64,000 bases of DNA from Photobacterium sanctipauli (GCF_003026495.1 NZ_PYMA01000004.1:62001-126000); one strand, 5' to 3'; shown: positions 8,430-17,654, counted from the first letter of the stretch. Made by a program: numbers and translations. Notes: generated by a model not told the origin, from the letters alone.

Positions 8430-9011
8430 TTGAATCGCAAAGATATCGACGCACTCAAGTTTATTGCCGTTGTTGTAGCGCTATGCGTAAGCGTCCACCT
8501 GATCAATGTCTTTACGTTCGGCGCGCTATCTGATTTCGGTCTGCTTCCTCGTCATTTCAGCCATTTTCTTGGCTTAGTTAGCTATCCATTTATTCATGGC
8601 TCATGGGCACACCTAATCAGCAATATGGTTTCGTTTACCTTATTGGGCTTCCTTGTTTCTCGCTCTGGTATTGCACGTTTAATTGCTGTTTTCTTAATTT
8701 GTTGGTTTGGCAGCGGGCTTGGCGTTTGGTTTTTTGGACGTATGCATTTTCATATTGGGCTCAGTGGGGTTATTTATGGGCTCTGGGCTTACCTTCTTAC
8801 ATATGCTGTGATGTATCGCAGTATTAAATCCATTGTGATAGCAACGCTCGTGATGTTCTTCTATGGCTCAATGGTGTGGGGCTTTATCCCGGTTCACGAA
8901 TGGATAAGCTACGAAAGCCATTTATTTGGCGCGCTTTCAGGTATAGTGGCGGGCTATTTATTTGCTAAGCGAGATAAAAAAAATAGGAGTGACTATGTTG
9001 GTGACGTTTAA
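8430..9011 (+). CDS. Rhomboid-family intramembrane serine protease
   Basis: A 193-aa multi-span membrane protein with about six hydrophobic segments. Rhomboid signatures are present: HLISN (His61...Asn65) in the second segment, the GLSG motif with nucleophile Ser112, and catalytic His164 in ESHLFG. The family cleaves transmembrane substrates within the membrane; some small bacterial members process GlyGly-CTERM substrates, which cannot be decided here. The gene begins with TTG, six bases after GGGGG; no better ATG exists upstream. Its 3' end overlaps the next gene by 17 bases, suggesting coupled translation. Confidence 0.85.
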   Translation: MNRKDIDALKFIAVVVALCVSVHLINVFTFGALSDFGLLPRHFSHFLGLVSYPFIHGSWAHLISNMVSFTLLGFLVSRSGIARLIAVFLICWFGSGLGVWFFGRMHFHIGLSGVIYGLWAYLLTYAVMYRSIKSIVIATLVMFFYGSMVWGFIPVHEWISYESHLFGALSGIVAGYLFAKRDKKNRSDYVGDV

Positions 9012-9351
9012 ATGCAAAGCCAGTGGCAATGTTTTAATGTTTGGCGATGTTGCTAAGCATATGCTGCGAATGATGGGGCATTGTGAAAATATTCCCGGAG
9101 CGATTGACCCTGCAGATATCGACGATGCCTTGATAAAACTAACCGCGGCAACACAGCAGATCCACCAACAAGAATTAGCAGCAGAAAAGCAGCAAGTCGA
9201 AAATAGTCAATCTGCTGAGGACGTCGATGATCTGAATGAATTAGATGTTGAGCCCGTTGTCAGCTTATATACCCGAGCCGCGCCATTAATTGACATGTTA
9301 AAAGCGGCTCGAGATGCTGAGTGTCATATTATGTGGCACGAAGGGACATAG
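8995..9351 (+). CDS. DUF1840-family protein
   Basis: A 118-aa protein with the DUF1840 pattern: MLVTFKCKASGNVLMFGDVAKHMLRMMG at the start and AAPLIDMLKAARDAECHIMW at the end. A Gln/Glu-rich variable middle (residues 55-80) links the two parts. Function is unknown. The ATG has TAGGAGT five bases upstream and lies inside the end of the rhomboid gene, so the two are probably co-translated. Confidence 0.8.
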   Translation: MLVTFKCKASGNVLMFGDVAKHMLRMMGHCENIPGAIDPADIDDALIKLTAATQQIHQQELAAEKQQVENSQSAEDVDDLNELDVEPVVSLYTRAAPLIDMLKAARDAECHIMWHEGT

Positions 9352-9410
9352 GTTTTAGTAAGATCAGAAAAGATGTGGCAAACAAATGCGTGACGACATT
9401 CGTAGATCCG

Positions 9411-10061
9411 CTATTGTACGATATGAAGCGGGGCAAATGGATCTTCGCCGGGATCATTCACCCAAATATACTCTGCATTGATTGCCGCTTTACGTGCAGA
9501 CTCCTCATTAAGCAGGGTTGCGATGAGCGCTAAAGACAAATCCATCGCTGCACTTTTACCCGATGAAGTAAAAATATGGCCATCTCGAACCCAGCGAGCC
9601 ACTGGAAACCAGTCGATATTTTCACCAAAGCCTGTTACCCATCGGTATTGTTGTTTGTTTGTCGTTGCTGAGCGGTGCCTAAGAATACCAGCCTCAGCGA
9701 GCAATGCTGCTCCGGTACAAAAAGCGCAGATGTAACGACTTGGCTGGTACTGTTTTTTTATCCAATTCACAAGGTTGTCACTCTCTACGGCTTTTTTGAT
9801 CCCGTCTCCGCCGGGGACTATCAATACATCAAAATCTTCCAGAGTATACAGGCTATCATCGGCAGATAACTTGTTGCCTTGTTGACTCGCCACAGGCCTG
9901 CCATGTTCTGATACTGTTACGATACGGAAATTGTCAGGAAACATCGAAAACAGAGAAAGCGGTGCAGCGACTTCGAGCAAATCGAATTGGTCATATAGTA
10001 TGAGGCAGATGGTGTAGTGGGGATTGCTGTTAGCGTTGCTGCTGTTAGGCATAGTGTCCAA
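9411..10061 (-). CDS. DJ-1/PfpI-family protein
   Basis: A 216-aa protein of the DJ-1/PfpI superfamily, close to the amidotransferase-like N-terminal domain of some AraC regulators but without any DNA-binding domain. Key elements are LILYDQFDLLEVAAP near residues 20-34, DVLIVPGGDG near 79-88 and the nucleophile elbow ICAFCTGA with Cys115. Members act as deglycases, isonitrile hydratases or chaperone-like proteins; none is implied by context. An ATG nine bases inside (MPNSSN) is an alternative start. Confidence 0.8.
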   Translation of the reverse strand: MDTMPNSSNANSNPHYTICLILYDQFDLLEVAAPLSLFSMFPDNFRIVTVSEHGRPVASQQGNKLSADDSLYTLEDFDVLIVPGGDGIKKAVESDNLVNWIKKQYQPSRYICAFCTGAALLAEAGILRHRSATTNKQQYRWVTGFGENIDWFPVARWVRDGHIFTSSGKSAAMDLSLALIATLLNEESARKAAINAEYIWVNDPGEDPFAPLHIVQ

Positions 10062-10139
10062 GATGCTTGTTTGTAATGTACATACAAGAATAGACGTTAT
10101 AGCAGCAAGTCACACTATCTCGATAAGAATGTAAAGGAT

Positions 10140-10176
10140 AATAACTTGGGTAAAGGGTATTCATACCCAAGTTATT
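10140..10176. repeat. Intergenic palindrome, TACCCAAGTTA type (copy 1)
   Basis: A 13-bp perfect inverted repeat (AATAACTTGGGTA and TACCCAAGTTATT) with an 11-base loop, between the DJ-1 gene and an ABM gene. The same core, TACCCAAG[TC]TA, recurs at 31472-31504, so it looks like a dispersed intergenic element. It could also serve as a terminator for the minus-strand gene at 10236. Confidence 0.65.
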
Positions 10177-10235
10177 TCTACTGGAATTGAGCGAAGCTAT
10201 TAGCGTTCTAGCTAAAGCAAAATGATTAGAAGAAC

Positions 10236-10583
10236 TTAAAGGCTTGGCGTGTCGTAACCTTCGGGCTCATCGGAATAGACACAAACGTTCCATTTTTCCG
10301 CAGCCCCTGTTTCTGCCTCACAGTGAGTTTTGAAAAACGCTTGAATTTCTTTACGTTGGCAGTGCGCTTCAAATGCTGCCATATCAGACCAGATTTCGTT
10401 AAAGACGATAGGGAATGATTCACCACCGGCGAATGGGCTTGGGATATGGCGGGTAACGGTATATTGAATACAGCCATCTTCACGAAGTGTGTTCGGTTCG
10501 AGGGCTTGAAGTACTGAAAATAGCTCTTTTTCACGGCCTGCTTTTGGTTGGAATTGAGCAATACAATAGACTTTCTTAGACAT
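10236..10583 (-). CDS. Antibiotic biosynthesis monooxygenase (ABM)-domain protein
   Basis: A 115-aa dimeric alpha/beta-barrel type protein. It has the family start VYCIAQFQPKAGREKELFSVLQAL, the turn REDGCIQYTVTRH, and FNEIWSDMAAFEAHCQRKEIQAFF. YgiN-like members act on quinols; others are of unknown function. A fair ribosome site (AAGGGAAC) precedes the ATG. It is a paralogue of the second ABM protein at 18705. There is no obvious operon partner. Confidence 0.78.
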   Translation of the reverse strand: MSKKVYCIAQFQPKAGREKELFSVLQALEPNTLREDGCIQYTVTRHIPSPFAGGESFPIVFNEIWSDMAAFEAHCQRKEIQAFFKTHCEAETGAAEKWNVCVYSDEPEGYDTPSL

Positions 10584-10657
10584 GAAGTTCCCTTTACTTA
10601 AAGTAGATATAACCCAATTGCCTGGGTTATAACGTGTGTTGACAACAGTAGCATTTT

Positions 10658-11209
10658 TTAAAATGGATAACGCGCAGAAATCATCATGCTCTGATCTTCA
10701 ATGTCTTTGATACGCCATTCAGCACCAAGCGAGAATGCAGAACCGGCATGGAAGCGTGCATAGACATTAAATTTAGTATGATCGTCGTCTAAATGCATGA
10801 CACCCACAACAGCACCGGTTTCTAATTGAGGTAATACCCAAGCGGATACACCTATGTTGAGTTCAGAGCCTAGGCGCCCCATAGAACGAGACTCTTCTTC
10901 ATTCTTGTATGAAAGAATTTTAGCTTGGCCATGAACATCGGTGAATTGATTGATCGGTGCGTGGAAGCCAACACCACCTTTTAGCCGCCAGTCATCATCG
11001 AAGTTACTTTCAAACTCAACAATCGCATGGGCATTTGGGTGGAACTGCATGCTTGCGGCAGCACCTAAGCCACCCGGGCTAATAGGCACTCGTGCTTCAA
11101 AGTAGCTGTACGGAAAATTGTTGGCAGAAGCAAGAGAGCTAAATCCGAGCGCTGCGACTAGAAGCGCGCGATTTAGATGATTGAGGGGCTGTCGGTGGCG
11201 AGTTGTCAT
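10658..11209 (-). CDS. Predicted outer-membrane beta-barrel protein
   Basis: A 183-aa protein with a signal peptide (residues about 1-30, ending LASA before NNFPYSYFE) and alternating strands that finish in MMISARYPF, the aromatic C-terminus typical of outer-membrane barrels. The strand pattern (GLGAAASMQFHPNAHAIVEFE, LKGGVGFHAP, FSLGAEWRI) fits a small barrel. Function is unknown. The start MTTRHRQ was taken; a longer frame begins five codons earlier. Confidence 0.65.
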   Translation of the reverse strand: MTTRHRQPLNHLNRALLVAALGFSSLASANNFPYSYFEARVPISPGGLGAAASMQFHPNAHAIVEFESNFDDDWRLKGGVGFHAPINQFTDVHGQAKILSYKNEEESRSMGRLGSELNIGVSAWVLPQLETGAVVGVMHLDDDHTKFNVYARFHAGSAFSLGAEWRIKDIEDQSMMISARYPF

Positions 11210-11352
11210 GTACCTAGCTTTCAATTAGTTAGTCGTTAGTCTGTTAATTATGCCAATCTTAAATCTATCTCGCTATGGTTATTTCCTTTATCTGGGGAGT
11301 AGAGCAAATTACAGACTTTAACTTTTTAATAATGACTTGGTCAGTAGTGTTG

Positions 11353-12423
11353 TTAATGACGAATTCTTAAGCTAATCATCACGATAGCGTGATCCGTGCT
11401 GAAACTATCTACTTCATAGCTGGGATTAATTAAATGTTTATCATGAACGTGATAACCATGAACTTCAGCCAAGTTTTCAGGGTAATTAGGATCAAACTCA
11501 CTCGATAACAGGATGTAGTCGAGTCTTGAACCACGGGCACCATAATAATAGGTGAAGGGAGCGGATATCGAGGGGGCGTCACATGCGTTTATTTCTTGAC
11601 CTGCTGTAAATAGTGCCCAGCTGTCTTTGAGTTGATAACCCGCAAGAAATTGTTTGTTTTCGTCTTCAGATAATTGGCGAGTAGAGTGGGTGAGCAGGTG
11701 TGAAAGAACCCCGGTGTTAAGATCATCGTTAAAGTCACCCATTAATATTGCTGGGTAATTGTTTTCGAATTTACGGCAAAGTATGGCGTCTAGTAAATAC
11801 GCTGCTTCTGAGCCTCGTTGGCAAGACGATGCCCAACTACCCAGAACCTCATGTCTTAGCGACTTTAGGGCGTTGAGTTTACGTTCGTCATTGTTGCTTG
11901 CCACAGTTGATTGTGGTTCGCATTCATCGTTGAGCATAGGGCGCTTAGATTTAAAGTGAACGACATAAAAGTCGCACATCCCTAACTCAGGAACCGCAAT
12001 GGTTGCCCGAAGTGGCTGACGGCTGAAACCGAACGGCGTTTCACTCGCATCATTCAATTGAATGGCCAGATCTGTTGGGGCGACACCACTCACTTCATGA
12101 ATGGGGTACTTAGATGCAATGGCGACAACCGGACTTTGATAAATGTAATCTTCAATTGGTTGAGGCTTATCAATGACAGCAAAATATGGGTAGTCGGCAC
12201 GCTTGACCAGTGCTTGTAATGCTTTAGCACTAAACACTTCTTGAAAGCCTATAACATCAGGCTGGTATTGCTCAAGGTAGCTCACAATCCATTGTTGCTT
12301 TTTTTGCCATTGTTCATCGGTGTAGATATTTTCAAAATCATAAAATGCGCTAGGCGGTTCGATAAAATTACATAAGTTAAATGTCGCTATTTTTATGTCT
12401 CGAGCTTTTATATCAGCAGTCAC
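11353..12423 (-). CDS. Endonuclease/exonuclease/phosphatase (EEP) family protein
   Basis: A 356-aa protein of the EEP superfamily without a signal peptide. Recognisable elements are IKIATFNLCNF near residues 10-20, the metal-binding Glu in DVIGFQEVF near 56-64, MGDFNDDLNTG in the middle, and the C-terminal STDHAIVMI with the catalytic Asp-His. Members are metal-dependent phosphodiesterases acting on DNA, RNA or lipid phosphates; the substrate is unknown. It is monocistronic, with unusual direct repeats upstream. Confidence 0.8.
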   Translation of the reverse strand: MTADIKARDIKIATFNLCNFIEPPSAFYDFENIYTDEQWQKKQQWIVSYLEQYQPDVIGFQEVFSAKALQALVKRADYPYFAVIDKPQPIEDYIYQSPVVAIASKYPIHEVSGVAPTDLAIQLNDASETPFGFSRQPLRATIAVPELGMCDFYVVHFKSKRPMLNDECEPQSTVASNNDERKLNALKSLRHEVLGSWASSCQRGSEAAYLLDAILCRKFENNYPAILMGDFNDDLNTGVLSHLLTHSTRQLSEDENKQFLAGYQLKDSWALFTAGQEINACDAPSISAPFTYYYGARGSRLDYILLSSEFDPNYPENLAEVHGYHVHDKHLINPSYEVDSFSTDHAIVMISLRIRH

Positions 12424-12472
12424 GTATATCAGTACCTTGAAGTAAGCGGGTTTCTAAGGTCAACAGACCCTA

Positions 12473-12513
12473 GTATACCGAATTACTGATATACCGAAAT
12501 GAAAGTATACCAA
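12473..12513. repeat. Three 16-bp-period direct repeats [GA]TATACC[GA]A
   Basis: GTATACCGA (12473), ATATACCGA (12489) and GTATACCAA (12505) are spaced exactly 16 bases apart in the intergenic region between the EEP nuclease gene and the divergent hypothetical gene. The arrangement resembles a regulator array, but no known motif was matched. Confidence 0.5.
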
Positions 12514-12619
12514 TGATAGTAATGGATGCTTTATTGGGCTCAATTGTCACTTATTTGTACATAAAGTTGGGCAATCTTTTTCTGCTTAGGTAGAATGCAC
12601 TGCAAATACTTATCTTGAT

Positions 12620-13198
12620 ATGCGTTTTTATGCTTATGATGTGTGCAGGGAAGATACCAAACTAGTGACGCTGACCAAATCAACGACGAAGAGGCTAACA
12701 AAGACAGATTTCTATTTATCTGCAAATAAGAAGCTGAGCCACTATAGGAAGAAAACGGGTAAAAATGCCCCTTTTAAGTTAGACCTATTTATGAAAAATC
12801 ATGCGTCTAAAACCTATGTCGCAGATACCGAGCTCGTCAAGACTGGTACGGTTGAAGGCATGTGTTTTCATAAAGGGTTTTTAATTAGGTATGACGGTAT
12901 CTATTTTTACCTAATAAAGCTGAGAAACAAAATTAAGTACGGACTACTGGACAAAGTTAAGATGGAAGCTGAGCGAGAAATAACAAGGTTAACCAGAAGC
13001 CAGCATCAAACGGCAGGCAAGCTGATCTCGATTAAGGGGCGGGTTGTGACCACTGAGTATAAAGGCTTTAGGGTCGTTGGCGATATCGACAAGCCCGATA
13101 GCTTTTATACAAAGGTGGGGTCTAAAGTCGTGATTGGAACGATGGATGAAATTCGTTATGCCATTAATATCGCTAGTCAAAAAACGCATCAGGACTAG
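12620..13198 (+). CDS. Hypothetical basic protein, 192 aa
   Basis: An unrecognised, Lys-rich protein. The N-terminal third is strongly basic (TKSTTKRLTKTDF, KKLSHYRKKTGKNAPFK). The rest contains alternating strands such as GKLISIKGRVVTTEYKGFRVVG. No Shine-Dalgarno sequence precedes the first ATG, so the true start may be further in, for example the ATG at residue 59 (MKNHASKTY). No signal peptide or membrane segment is seen. It lies alone between divergent and convergent neighbours. Confidence 0.5.
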   Translation: MRFYAYDVCREDTKLVTLTKSTTKRLTKTDFYLSANKKLSHYRKKTGKNAPFKLDLFMKNHASKTYVADTELVKTGTVEGMCFHKGFLIRYDGIYFYLIKLRNKIKYGLLDKVKMEAEREITRLTRSQHQTAGKLISIKGRVVTTEYKGFRVVGDIDKPDSFYTKVGSKVVIGTMDEIRYAINIASQKTHQD

Positions 13199-13204
13199 AT
13201 GATA

Positions 13205-13234
13205 ACCCGCGCTGACTTAGCCGCCAGCACGGGT
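13205..13234. terminator. Hairpin between convergent genes
   Basis: ACCCGCGCTG and CAGCACGGGT (9 of 10 pairs) flank a 10-base loop between the hypothetical gene and metY, which converge here. On the plus strand it is followed by CATTGTTTTA. Confidence 0.5.
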
Positions 13235-13254
13235 CATTGTTTTACTTGAATATA

Positions 13255-14523
13255 TTACGCGTTTAGCGCCTGTTCCAGATCAGCAAGAATATCGTCAATA
13301 TGCTCAATACCTACCGATAGTCGAATCATTTCAGGGCTTACACCCGCTTGTTTTTGCTCTTGTTCGCTTAATTGGCGATGTGTTGTAGAGGCTGGGTGGC
13401 ACGCCAATGATTTCGCATCGCCAATGTTGACCAAGCGCTTGAATATCTGAAGGCTGTCATAGAAACGTACACCTGCGTCATAACCATCTTTTAGGCCAAA
13501 CGATAGAATCGCCGATGGCTTGCCTGCCATGTATTTTTCTGCCAGTGGGTAATACGGTGAATCTGACAAACCCGCATAGCTAACCCAGCTGACTTTGTTG
13601 TGTGATTTCAGATACTCGGCTACCTTAAGAGCGTTCTCAGTATGCCTTTCCATTCTAAGAGGAAGCGTCTCTAGCCCTTGTAATAACATGAAAGCATTCA
13701 TAGGGGATAAAGCTGAACCGGTATTACGTAATGGCACTGTGCGTGCTCGGCCAATAAAGGCGGCTTCACCGAAGGCTTCAGTATAAACTACGCCATGGTA
13801 TGACGGCTCTGGTTGGTTAAATACTGGGAAACGATCTTTATATTGTGCCCATGGGAATTTACCTGAGTCGATAATCATCCCGCCCAGTGAGGTACCATGG
13901 CCACCCACGTATTTGGTTAGCGAGTGGACAACAATGTCTGCGCCGTGCTCGATTGGCTTACAAAGCGCTGGTGTTGCGACTGTATTGTCGACAATGACAG
14001 GGACACCTTGCGCATGAGCGAGCTCAGCAATACGGGCAAGGTCGACAATATTGCCGGCGGGGTTACCAATTGATTCGCAATAAATGGCCTTGGTTTTTTC
14101 ATCGATTAAAGCGGCAAGCGATTCAGGCTTATCATCGTCGGCAAAACGCACTTCGATACCTTGTTTTGGCAACATGTGGGCAAATAGGGTGTAGGTTCCG
14201 CCATATAACTGAGGTGTCGAAATGATGTTGTCACCGGCTTCTGCAAGTGCCAAAACTGCATAATTGATTGCCGCACTACCAGCACTCACGGCCAGACCCG
14301 CAATCCCACCCTCCAACGCAGCCATGCGCTTTTCAAGCACATCATTGGTTGGGTTCATAATGCGGGTGTAAATATTACCCGGCACTTCTAAATTGAATAG
14401 ATCGGCACCGTGCTGCGCGTCATCAAATTCATAGGCGACGGTTTGATAGATTGGGGTGGCGACTGATTTCGTTGTTGGATCAGTCTCATAACCAAAATGT
14501 ATCGAGAGGGTTTCGTCTTTCAT
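13255..14523 (-). CDS. metY: O-acetylhomoserine (thiol)-lyase/sulfhydrylase
   Basis: A 422-aa enzyme of the Cys/Met metabolism PLP family. It converts O-acetylhomoserine plus sulfide to homocysteine. The start [29 protein letters not shown] is typical of MetY, and PLP Lys204 lies in [10 protein letters not shown]; the length matches MetY rather than the shorter MetB/MetC. The C-terminus contains [28 protein letters not shown], as usual. The ATG at 14523 follows AGGATGG, whereas the frame continues upstream to 14574. A single MetJ-like box lies 71 bases upstream. Confidence 0.93.
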   Translation of the reverse strand: MKDETLSIHFGYETDPTTKSVATPIYQTVAYEFDDAQHGADLFNLEVPGNIYTRIMNPTNDVLEKRMAALEGGIAGLAVSAGSAAINYAVLALAEAGDNIISTPQLYGGTYTLFAHMLPKQGIEVRFADDDKPESLAALIDEKTKAIYCESIGNPAGNIVDLARIAELAHAQGVPVIVDNTVATPALCKPIEHGADIVVHSLTKYVGGHGTSLGGMIIDSGKFPWAQYKDRFPVFNQPEPSYHGVVYTEAFGEAAFIGRARTVPLRNTGSALSPMNAFMLLQGLETLPLRMERHTENALKVAEYLKSHNKVSWVSYAGLSDSPYYPLAEKYMAGKPSAILSFGLKDGYDAGVRFYDSLQIFKRLVNIGDAKSLACHPASTTHRQLSEQEQKQAGVSPEMIRLSVGIEHIDDILADLEQALNA

Positions 14524-14593
14524 TTGCCATCCTTGAGTGCATAAAAATGTCAGTATTCCATACCAGTATTGCAAACCTATTAGCCGAAATCTG

Positions 14594-14601
14594 AGACATC
14601 T
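14594..14601. promoter_or_regulatory. Possible MetJ half-array upstream of metY
   Basis: AGACATCT matches 7 of 8 bases of the met-box consensus AGACGTCT and lies upstream of a methionine-pathway gene. MetJ normally needs at least two adjacent boxes and the flanking octamers match poorly, so support is weak. Confidence 0.25.
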
Positions 14602-14781
14602 TTAGCTAAATCAGTAAAAGATCATCACTAACTAGGGACAAACATAATGATTTGTTCGCTTGGTATTTAGGCTATCAATGACGCTTGGCAACATATTTCT
14701 GATTTAGGACAAAAGACCTATTTTAACTACGTCGTGTTTTTCATAATCGCCGGTGCCACCCAAACAGCAAAGTTAACGGTT

Positions 14782-16026
14782 ATGACAACGCAAACGATTA
14801 CACCTTCTGGTTGCCATGTGATGGCGAAACCAACCGGGTCAAAATGCAATATTGACTGTACTTACTGCTTTTACCTCGAGAAGGAAAAGCTATACCCCGA
14901 TCGTTCTAGCGATTGGATGATGGATGACACGACACTTGATCTTTATATCCAGCAACAAATCGAAGCACAATCTGGTGATGAAGTCATTTTTGCTTGGCAG
15001 GGCGGTGAGCCAACTTTACGCGGTTTAGCTTTTTATCAAAGCGCCGTAGAACTGCAAAATCGATATAAGGGAACGAAGAAAGTCATTAATACCTTTCAGA
15101 CGAACGGTTTATTAATAGATGAGAAATGGTGCACTTTCTTCAAGGCAAACCAATTCCTTATTGGTATCTCTATTGACGGGCCAGCAGAGTTGCACGATGC
15201 CTACCGGGTTACTCGTTCAGGTAAGCCTACCCACCATAAAGTGATTGCCGCCATCAATTTACTGAAACAGTATCAGGTTGAGTTCAATACCCTGACAGTG
15301 GTTAGCAATATCAATGTCAAAGAGCCGCTAAGGGTATATCAATATCTTAAACAGCTTGGCAGCCGACATATGCAGTTTATCCCGCTGGTGGAACGTAAAG
15401 CGGAGCAGGAGACAGCAGATGGCCTGACACTACTCAATCCTGAAAGGAAAGAAGCGGTCAGCCTGTGCCAGTGGTCGGTGGATGCCAAAGCGTTTGGGGC
15501 GTTTCTTACTTCGATCTTCCATGAATGGGTGAGAAAAGACATTGGCCAGGTTTGGGTGCAGATGTTCGAAAATACCTTTGCGTTAACCTGCGACCAGCCC
15601 GCGCAGATTTGTGTGTTTGCCCCAACCTGCGGAAGCGCCTTTGCCCTTGAAGCTAATGGGGATGTGTATAGCTGTGACCACTATGTTTATCCGGAGCATA
15701 AACTTGGCAACCTTCATCAAACCACGTTAAAAGCCATTAATCATAGTAAAGAAAATCTGCATTTTGGTCAGGCGAAGCAATCTACTTTGTCTATAGATTG
15801 CCAGCAATGTGAGTATCGTTCGCTATGCAATGGCGGGTGCCCCAAACAACGCTTTTCTCTCTCATCGGCAGGAAAGCCCGAGCACAATTACTTGTGTGCC
15901 GGCTATAAAGCTTTCTTCTCTTATTCAGCCCCTTATTTTCAACTGATGAAAAAGCTGCACCTTCATGGTTATCCACCCGCAGCCATCATGGACATTATCC
16001 GCAAAAAAGAATCACAACAGCAGTAG
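14782..16026 (+). CDS. Anaerobic sulfatase-maturating enzyme (radical SAM, SPASM)
   Basis: A protein of about 414 aa. The radical-SAM motif CNIDCTYC supplies Cys22, Cys26 and Cys29 for the 4Fe-4S cluster that binds S-adenosylmethionine. The C-terminal half carries the SPASM cysteines (CDQPAQICVFAPTC, YSCDHYVYPEH, CQQCEYRSLCNGGCPKQRF) that bind two auxiliary clusters. Such enzymes oxidise a Cys or Ser in a sulfatase active site to formylglycine without oxygen. The next gene is a sulfatase with a Ser at that site, so the pair is self-consistent. The start is uncertain: the frame is open to 14734 and no strong ribosome site marks 14782. Confidence 0.92.
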   Translation: MTTQTITPSGCHVMAKPTGSKCNIDCTYCFYLEKEKLYPDRSSDWMMDDTTLDLYIQQQIEAQSGDEVIFAWQGGEPTLRGLAFYQSAVELQNRYKGTKKVINTFQTNGLLIDEKWCTFFKANQFLIGISIDGPAELHDAYRVTRSGKPTHHKVIAAINLLKQYQVEFNTLTVVSNINVKEPLRVYQYLKQLGSRHMQFIPLVERKAEQETADGLTLLNPERKEAVSLCQWSVDAKAFGAFLTSIFHEWVRKDIGQVWVQMFENTFALTCDQPAQICVFAPTCGSAFALEANGDVYSCDHYVYPEHKLGNLHQTTLKAINHSKENLHFGQAKQSTLSIDCQQCEYRSLCNGGCPKQRFSLSSAGKPEHNYLCAGYKAFFSYSAPYFQLMKKLHLHGYPPAAIMDIIRKKESQQQ

Positions 16027-16073
16027 TAGAAACAAGGGGGAACTTCCCCCTTATCCACATGGAGTAAACCACA

Positions 16074-17564
16074 ATGTTTAAAATGAGTGCCGTTGCTAAA
16101 GGCTGTGCGTTGGCCGCTTTAGCGTGCTCGCCAGTTACTTATGCAACAGAAAAAACAGAGACGGCTCAGCCAAATATCATTGTTATTATGGCTGATGATT
16201 TGGGGCAATGGGCAACCAGCTTTCGCAATAAAGACATCATTGAAACGCCTAACCTTGATTACTTGGCAGAAAATGGTGTGCGTTTTGAAAACGGCATGAC
16301 ACCAGCCCCAGTGAGCTCGGCGGCTCGTGCTTCATTCCATACTGGTAAAATGCCTTCGCAGCATGGGGTGTATGATTTTCTAGCTGAAGACCCGAAATTT
16401 GATGCAAACTGGCTAGATGGTGAGAAATTACTGTCTGAGCGCATGAAAGATGAAGGCTACCGTACCGCGCTGATTGGTAAGTGGCACGCGACGACAGACA
16501 GTAAAGACCCAATCCGAGGCTTTGACCGCTGGTTAAGCTACGATGCTTTAGCTGCTGGCTGGAAGAACCAGTACCTTCACTCGGGAACCGTGCTGTTTTC
16601 TGATGATGGCGAAAATCTAGAGTACACCGGTATTCAAGCCCAGTTCCTGACGGATGAGACATTGAAGTTTGTTGATCAGGACAGCGAGCAGCCATTTTTC
16701 GTTAGTTTGAACTATGTTGAGCCGCATTTCCCGTTCGAAGGCTTACCTGAACGTTTGGTTACGAAGTATCGCGATGTTGCCCATAAGGTGGTGGCATTCG
16801 GTGGTAACTCTGTACTGGAGAATATGAATGATTACACGCTAGTGCCTGATAACCATGAAGAAACATTGGCACAGTACCTAGCAGCAGTCACCTTGTTAGA
16901 CGACCAACTGGGCAAGCTTATTGACGGCCTTGAAGGGCGGGGGATCCTTGACAACACTGTGATTGCATTTGTCTCGGATCACGGTTTGCTAATGGGGCAA
17001 TATGGCTTGTATGGTAAGGTCAATGCCTCATTCCCGTATAACTACTATGAAGAAACAGTGCGTATTCCATTTGTCGTATCTGGTCCTGAACATCTTGTGC
17101 GTCCTAAGCAGGTACGCGGTGAGTTTGTTGATTTAATTGATTTGCATGCCACTATTTTGGATATGGCAGCCGGCGATAAAGGCTACGACACGAGCTACGG
17201 GCCGGGTAAAACGCTCACGCCAATGTTAAAAGGCGAACGTGTGCGTGATTGGCGTGAGTATCAGTTCGCTGAGCGTGGTAACTCACGCATGATCACCAAC
17301 GGCCATTGGAAGCTGATTCGTTACTACCCGAAAGACGAGAGTGGTAAGCAACCAGAAGACCATTGGTATGATTTAAGCAACCCAATGGGAGAGAAATTCC
17401 TGTCTGAGCCACCTCGAGAAGAGCTGCGAGTTCGTATGATTAATGACATGGATACGTTCTTTGAGCAGTATTCAACAGATGAGTACAACGGATTAAAGAT
17501 GTGGGAGCAAGCATACCCTAACTTTACAACCGAGAATATTATCGAGCATGAACGCTGGAACTAA
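16074..17564 (+). CDS. Exported arylsulfatase-family sulfatase (Ser-type active site)
   Basis: A 496-aa protein with a signal peptide (residues 1-25). Sulfatase signatures are PNIIVIMADDLG with metal ligands Asp41 and Asp42, the modification site Ser81-Ser-Ala-Ala-Arg85 followed by HTGKMPSQHG, and FVSDHGLLMG with the distal metal ligands. Ser81 is the residue expected to become formylglycine, and the adjacent activating enzyme is of the class that can use Ser. The third position is Ala where Pro is usual; Ala is tolerated in some Ser-type enzymes. It would hydrolyse sulfate esters in the periplasm, perhaps from algal or host glycans; the substrate is unknown. AGGAGTAA-like spacing precedes the start (GGAG at 16061). 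Confidence 0.92.
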   Translation: MFKMSAVAKGCALAALACSPVTYATEKTETAQPNIIVIMADDLGQWATSFRNKDIIETPNLDYLAENGVRFENGMTPAPVSSAARASFHTGKMPSQHGVYDFLAEDPKFDANWLDGEKLLSERMKDEGYRTALIGKWHATTDSKDPIRGFDRWLSYDALAAGWKNQYLHSGTVLFSDDGENLEYTGIQAQFLTDETLKFVDQDSEQPFFVSLNYVEPHFPFEGLPERLVTKYRDVAHKVVAFGGNSVLENMNDYTLVPDNHEETLAQYLAAVTLLDDQLGKLIDGLEGRGILDNTVIAFVSDHGLLMGQYGLYGKVNASFPYNYYEETVRIPFVVSGPEHLVRPKQVRGEFVDLIDLHATILDMAAGDKGYDTSYGPGKTLTPMLKGERVRDWREYQFAERGNSRMITNGHWKLIRYYPKDESGKQPEDHWYDLSNPMGEKFLSEPPREELRVRMINDMDTFFEQYSTDEYNGLKMWEQAYPNFTTENIIEHERWN

Positions 17565-17603
17565 TGGCTTAATAGGGTACTAACGCATTACAGAATGCAT
17601 GTT

Positions 17604-17632
17604 AAAGGTCTACTTCGGTAGGCCTTTATTTG
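17604..17632 (+). terminator. Terminator of the sulfatase operon
   Basis: AAAGGTCTAC-TTCG-GTAGGCCTTT forms a 10-bp stem with one G-T pair and a TTCG loop, followed by ATTTGTTTT. Confidence 0.8.
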
Positions 17633-17654
17633 TTTTGGGTAGAGAAAAGAGCGG

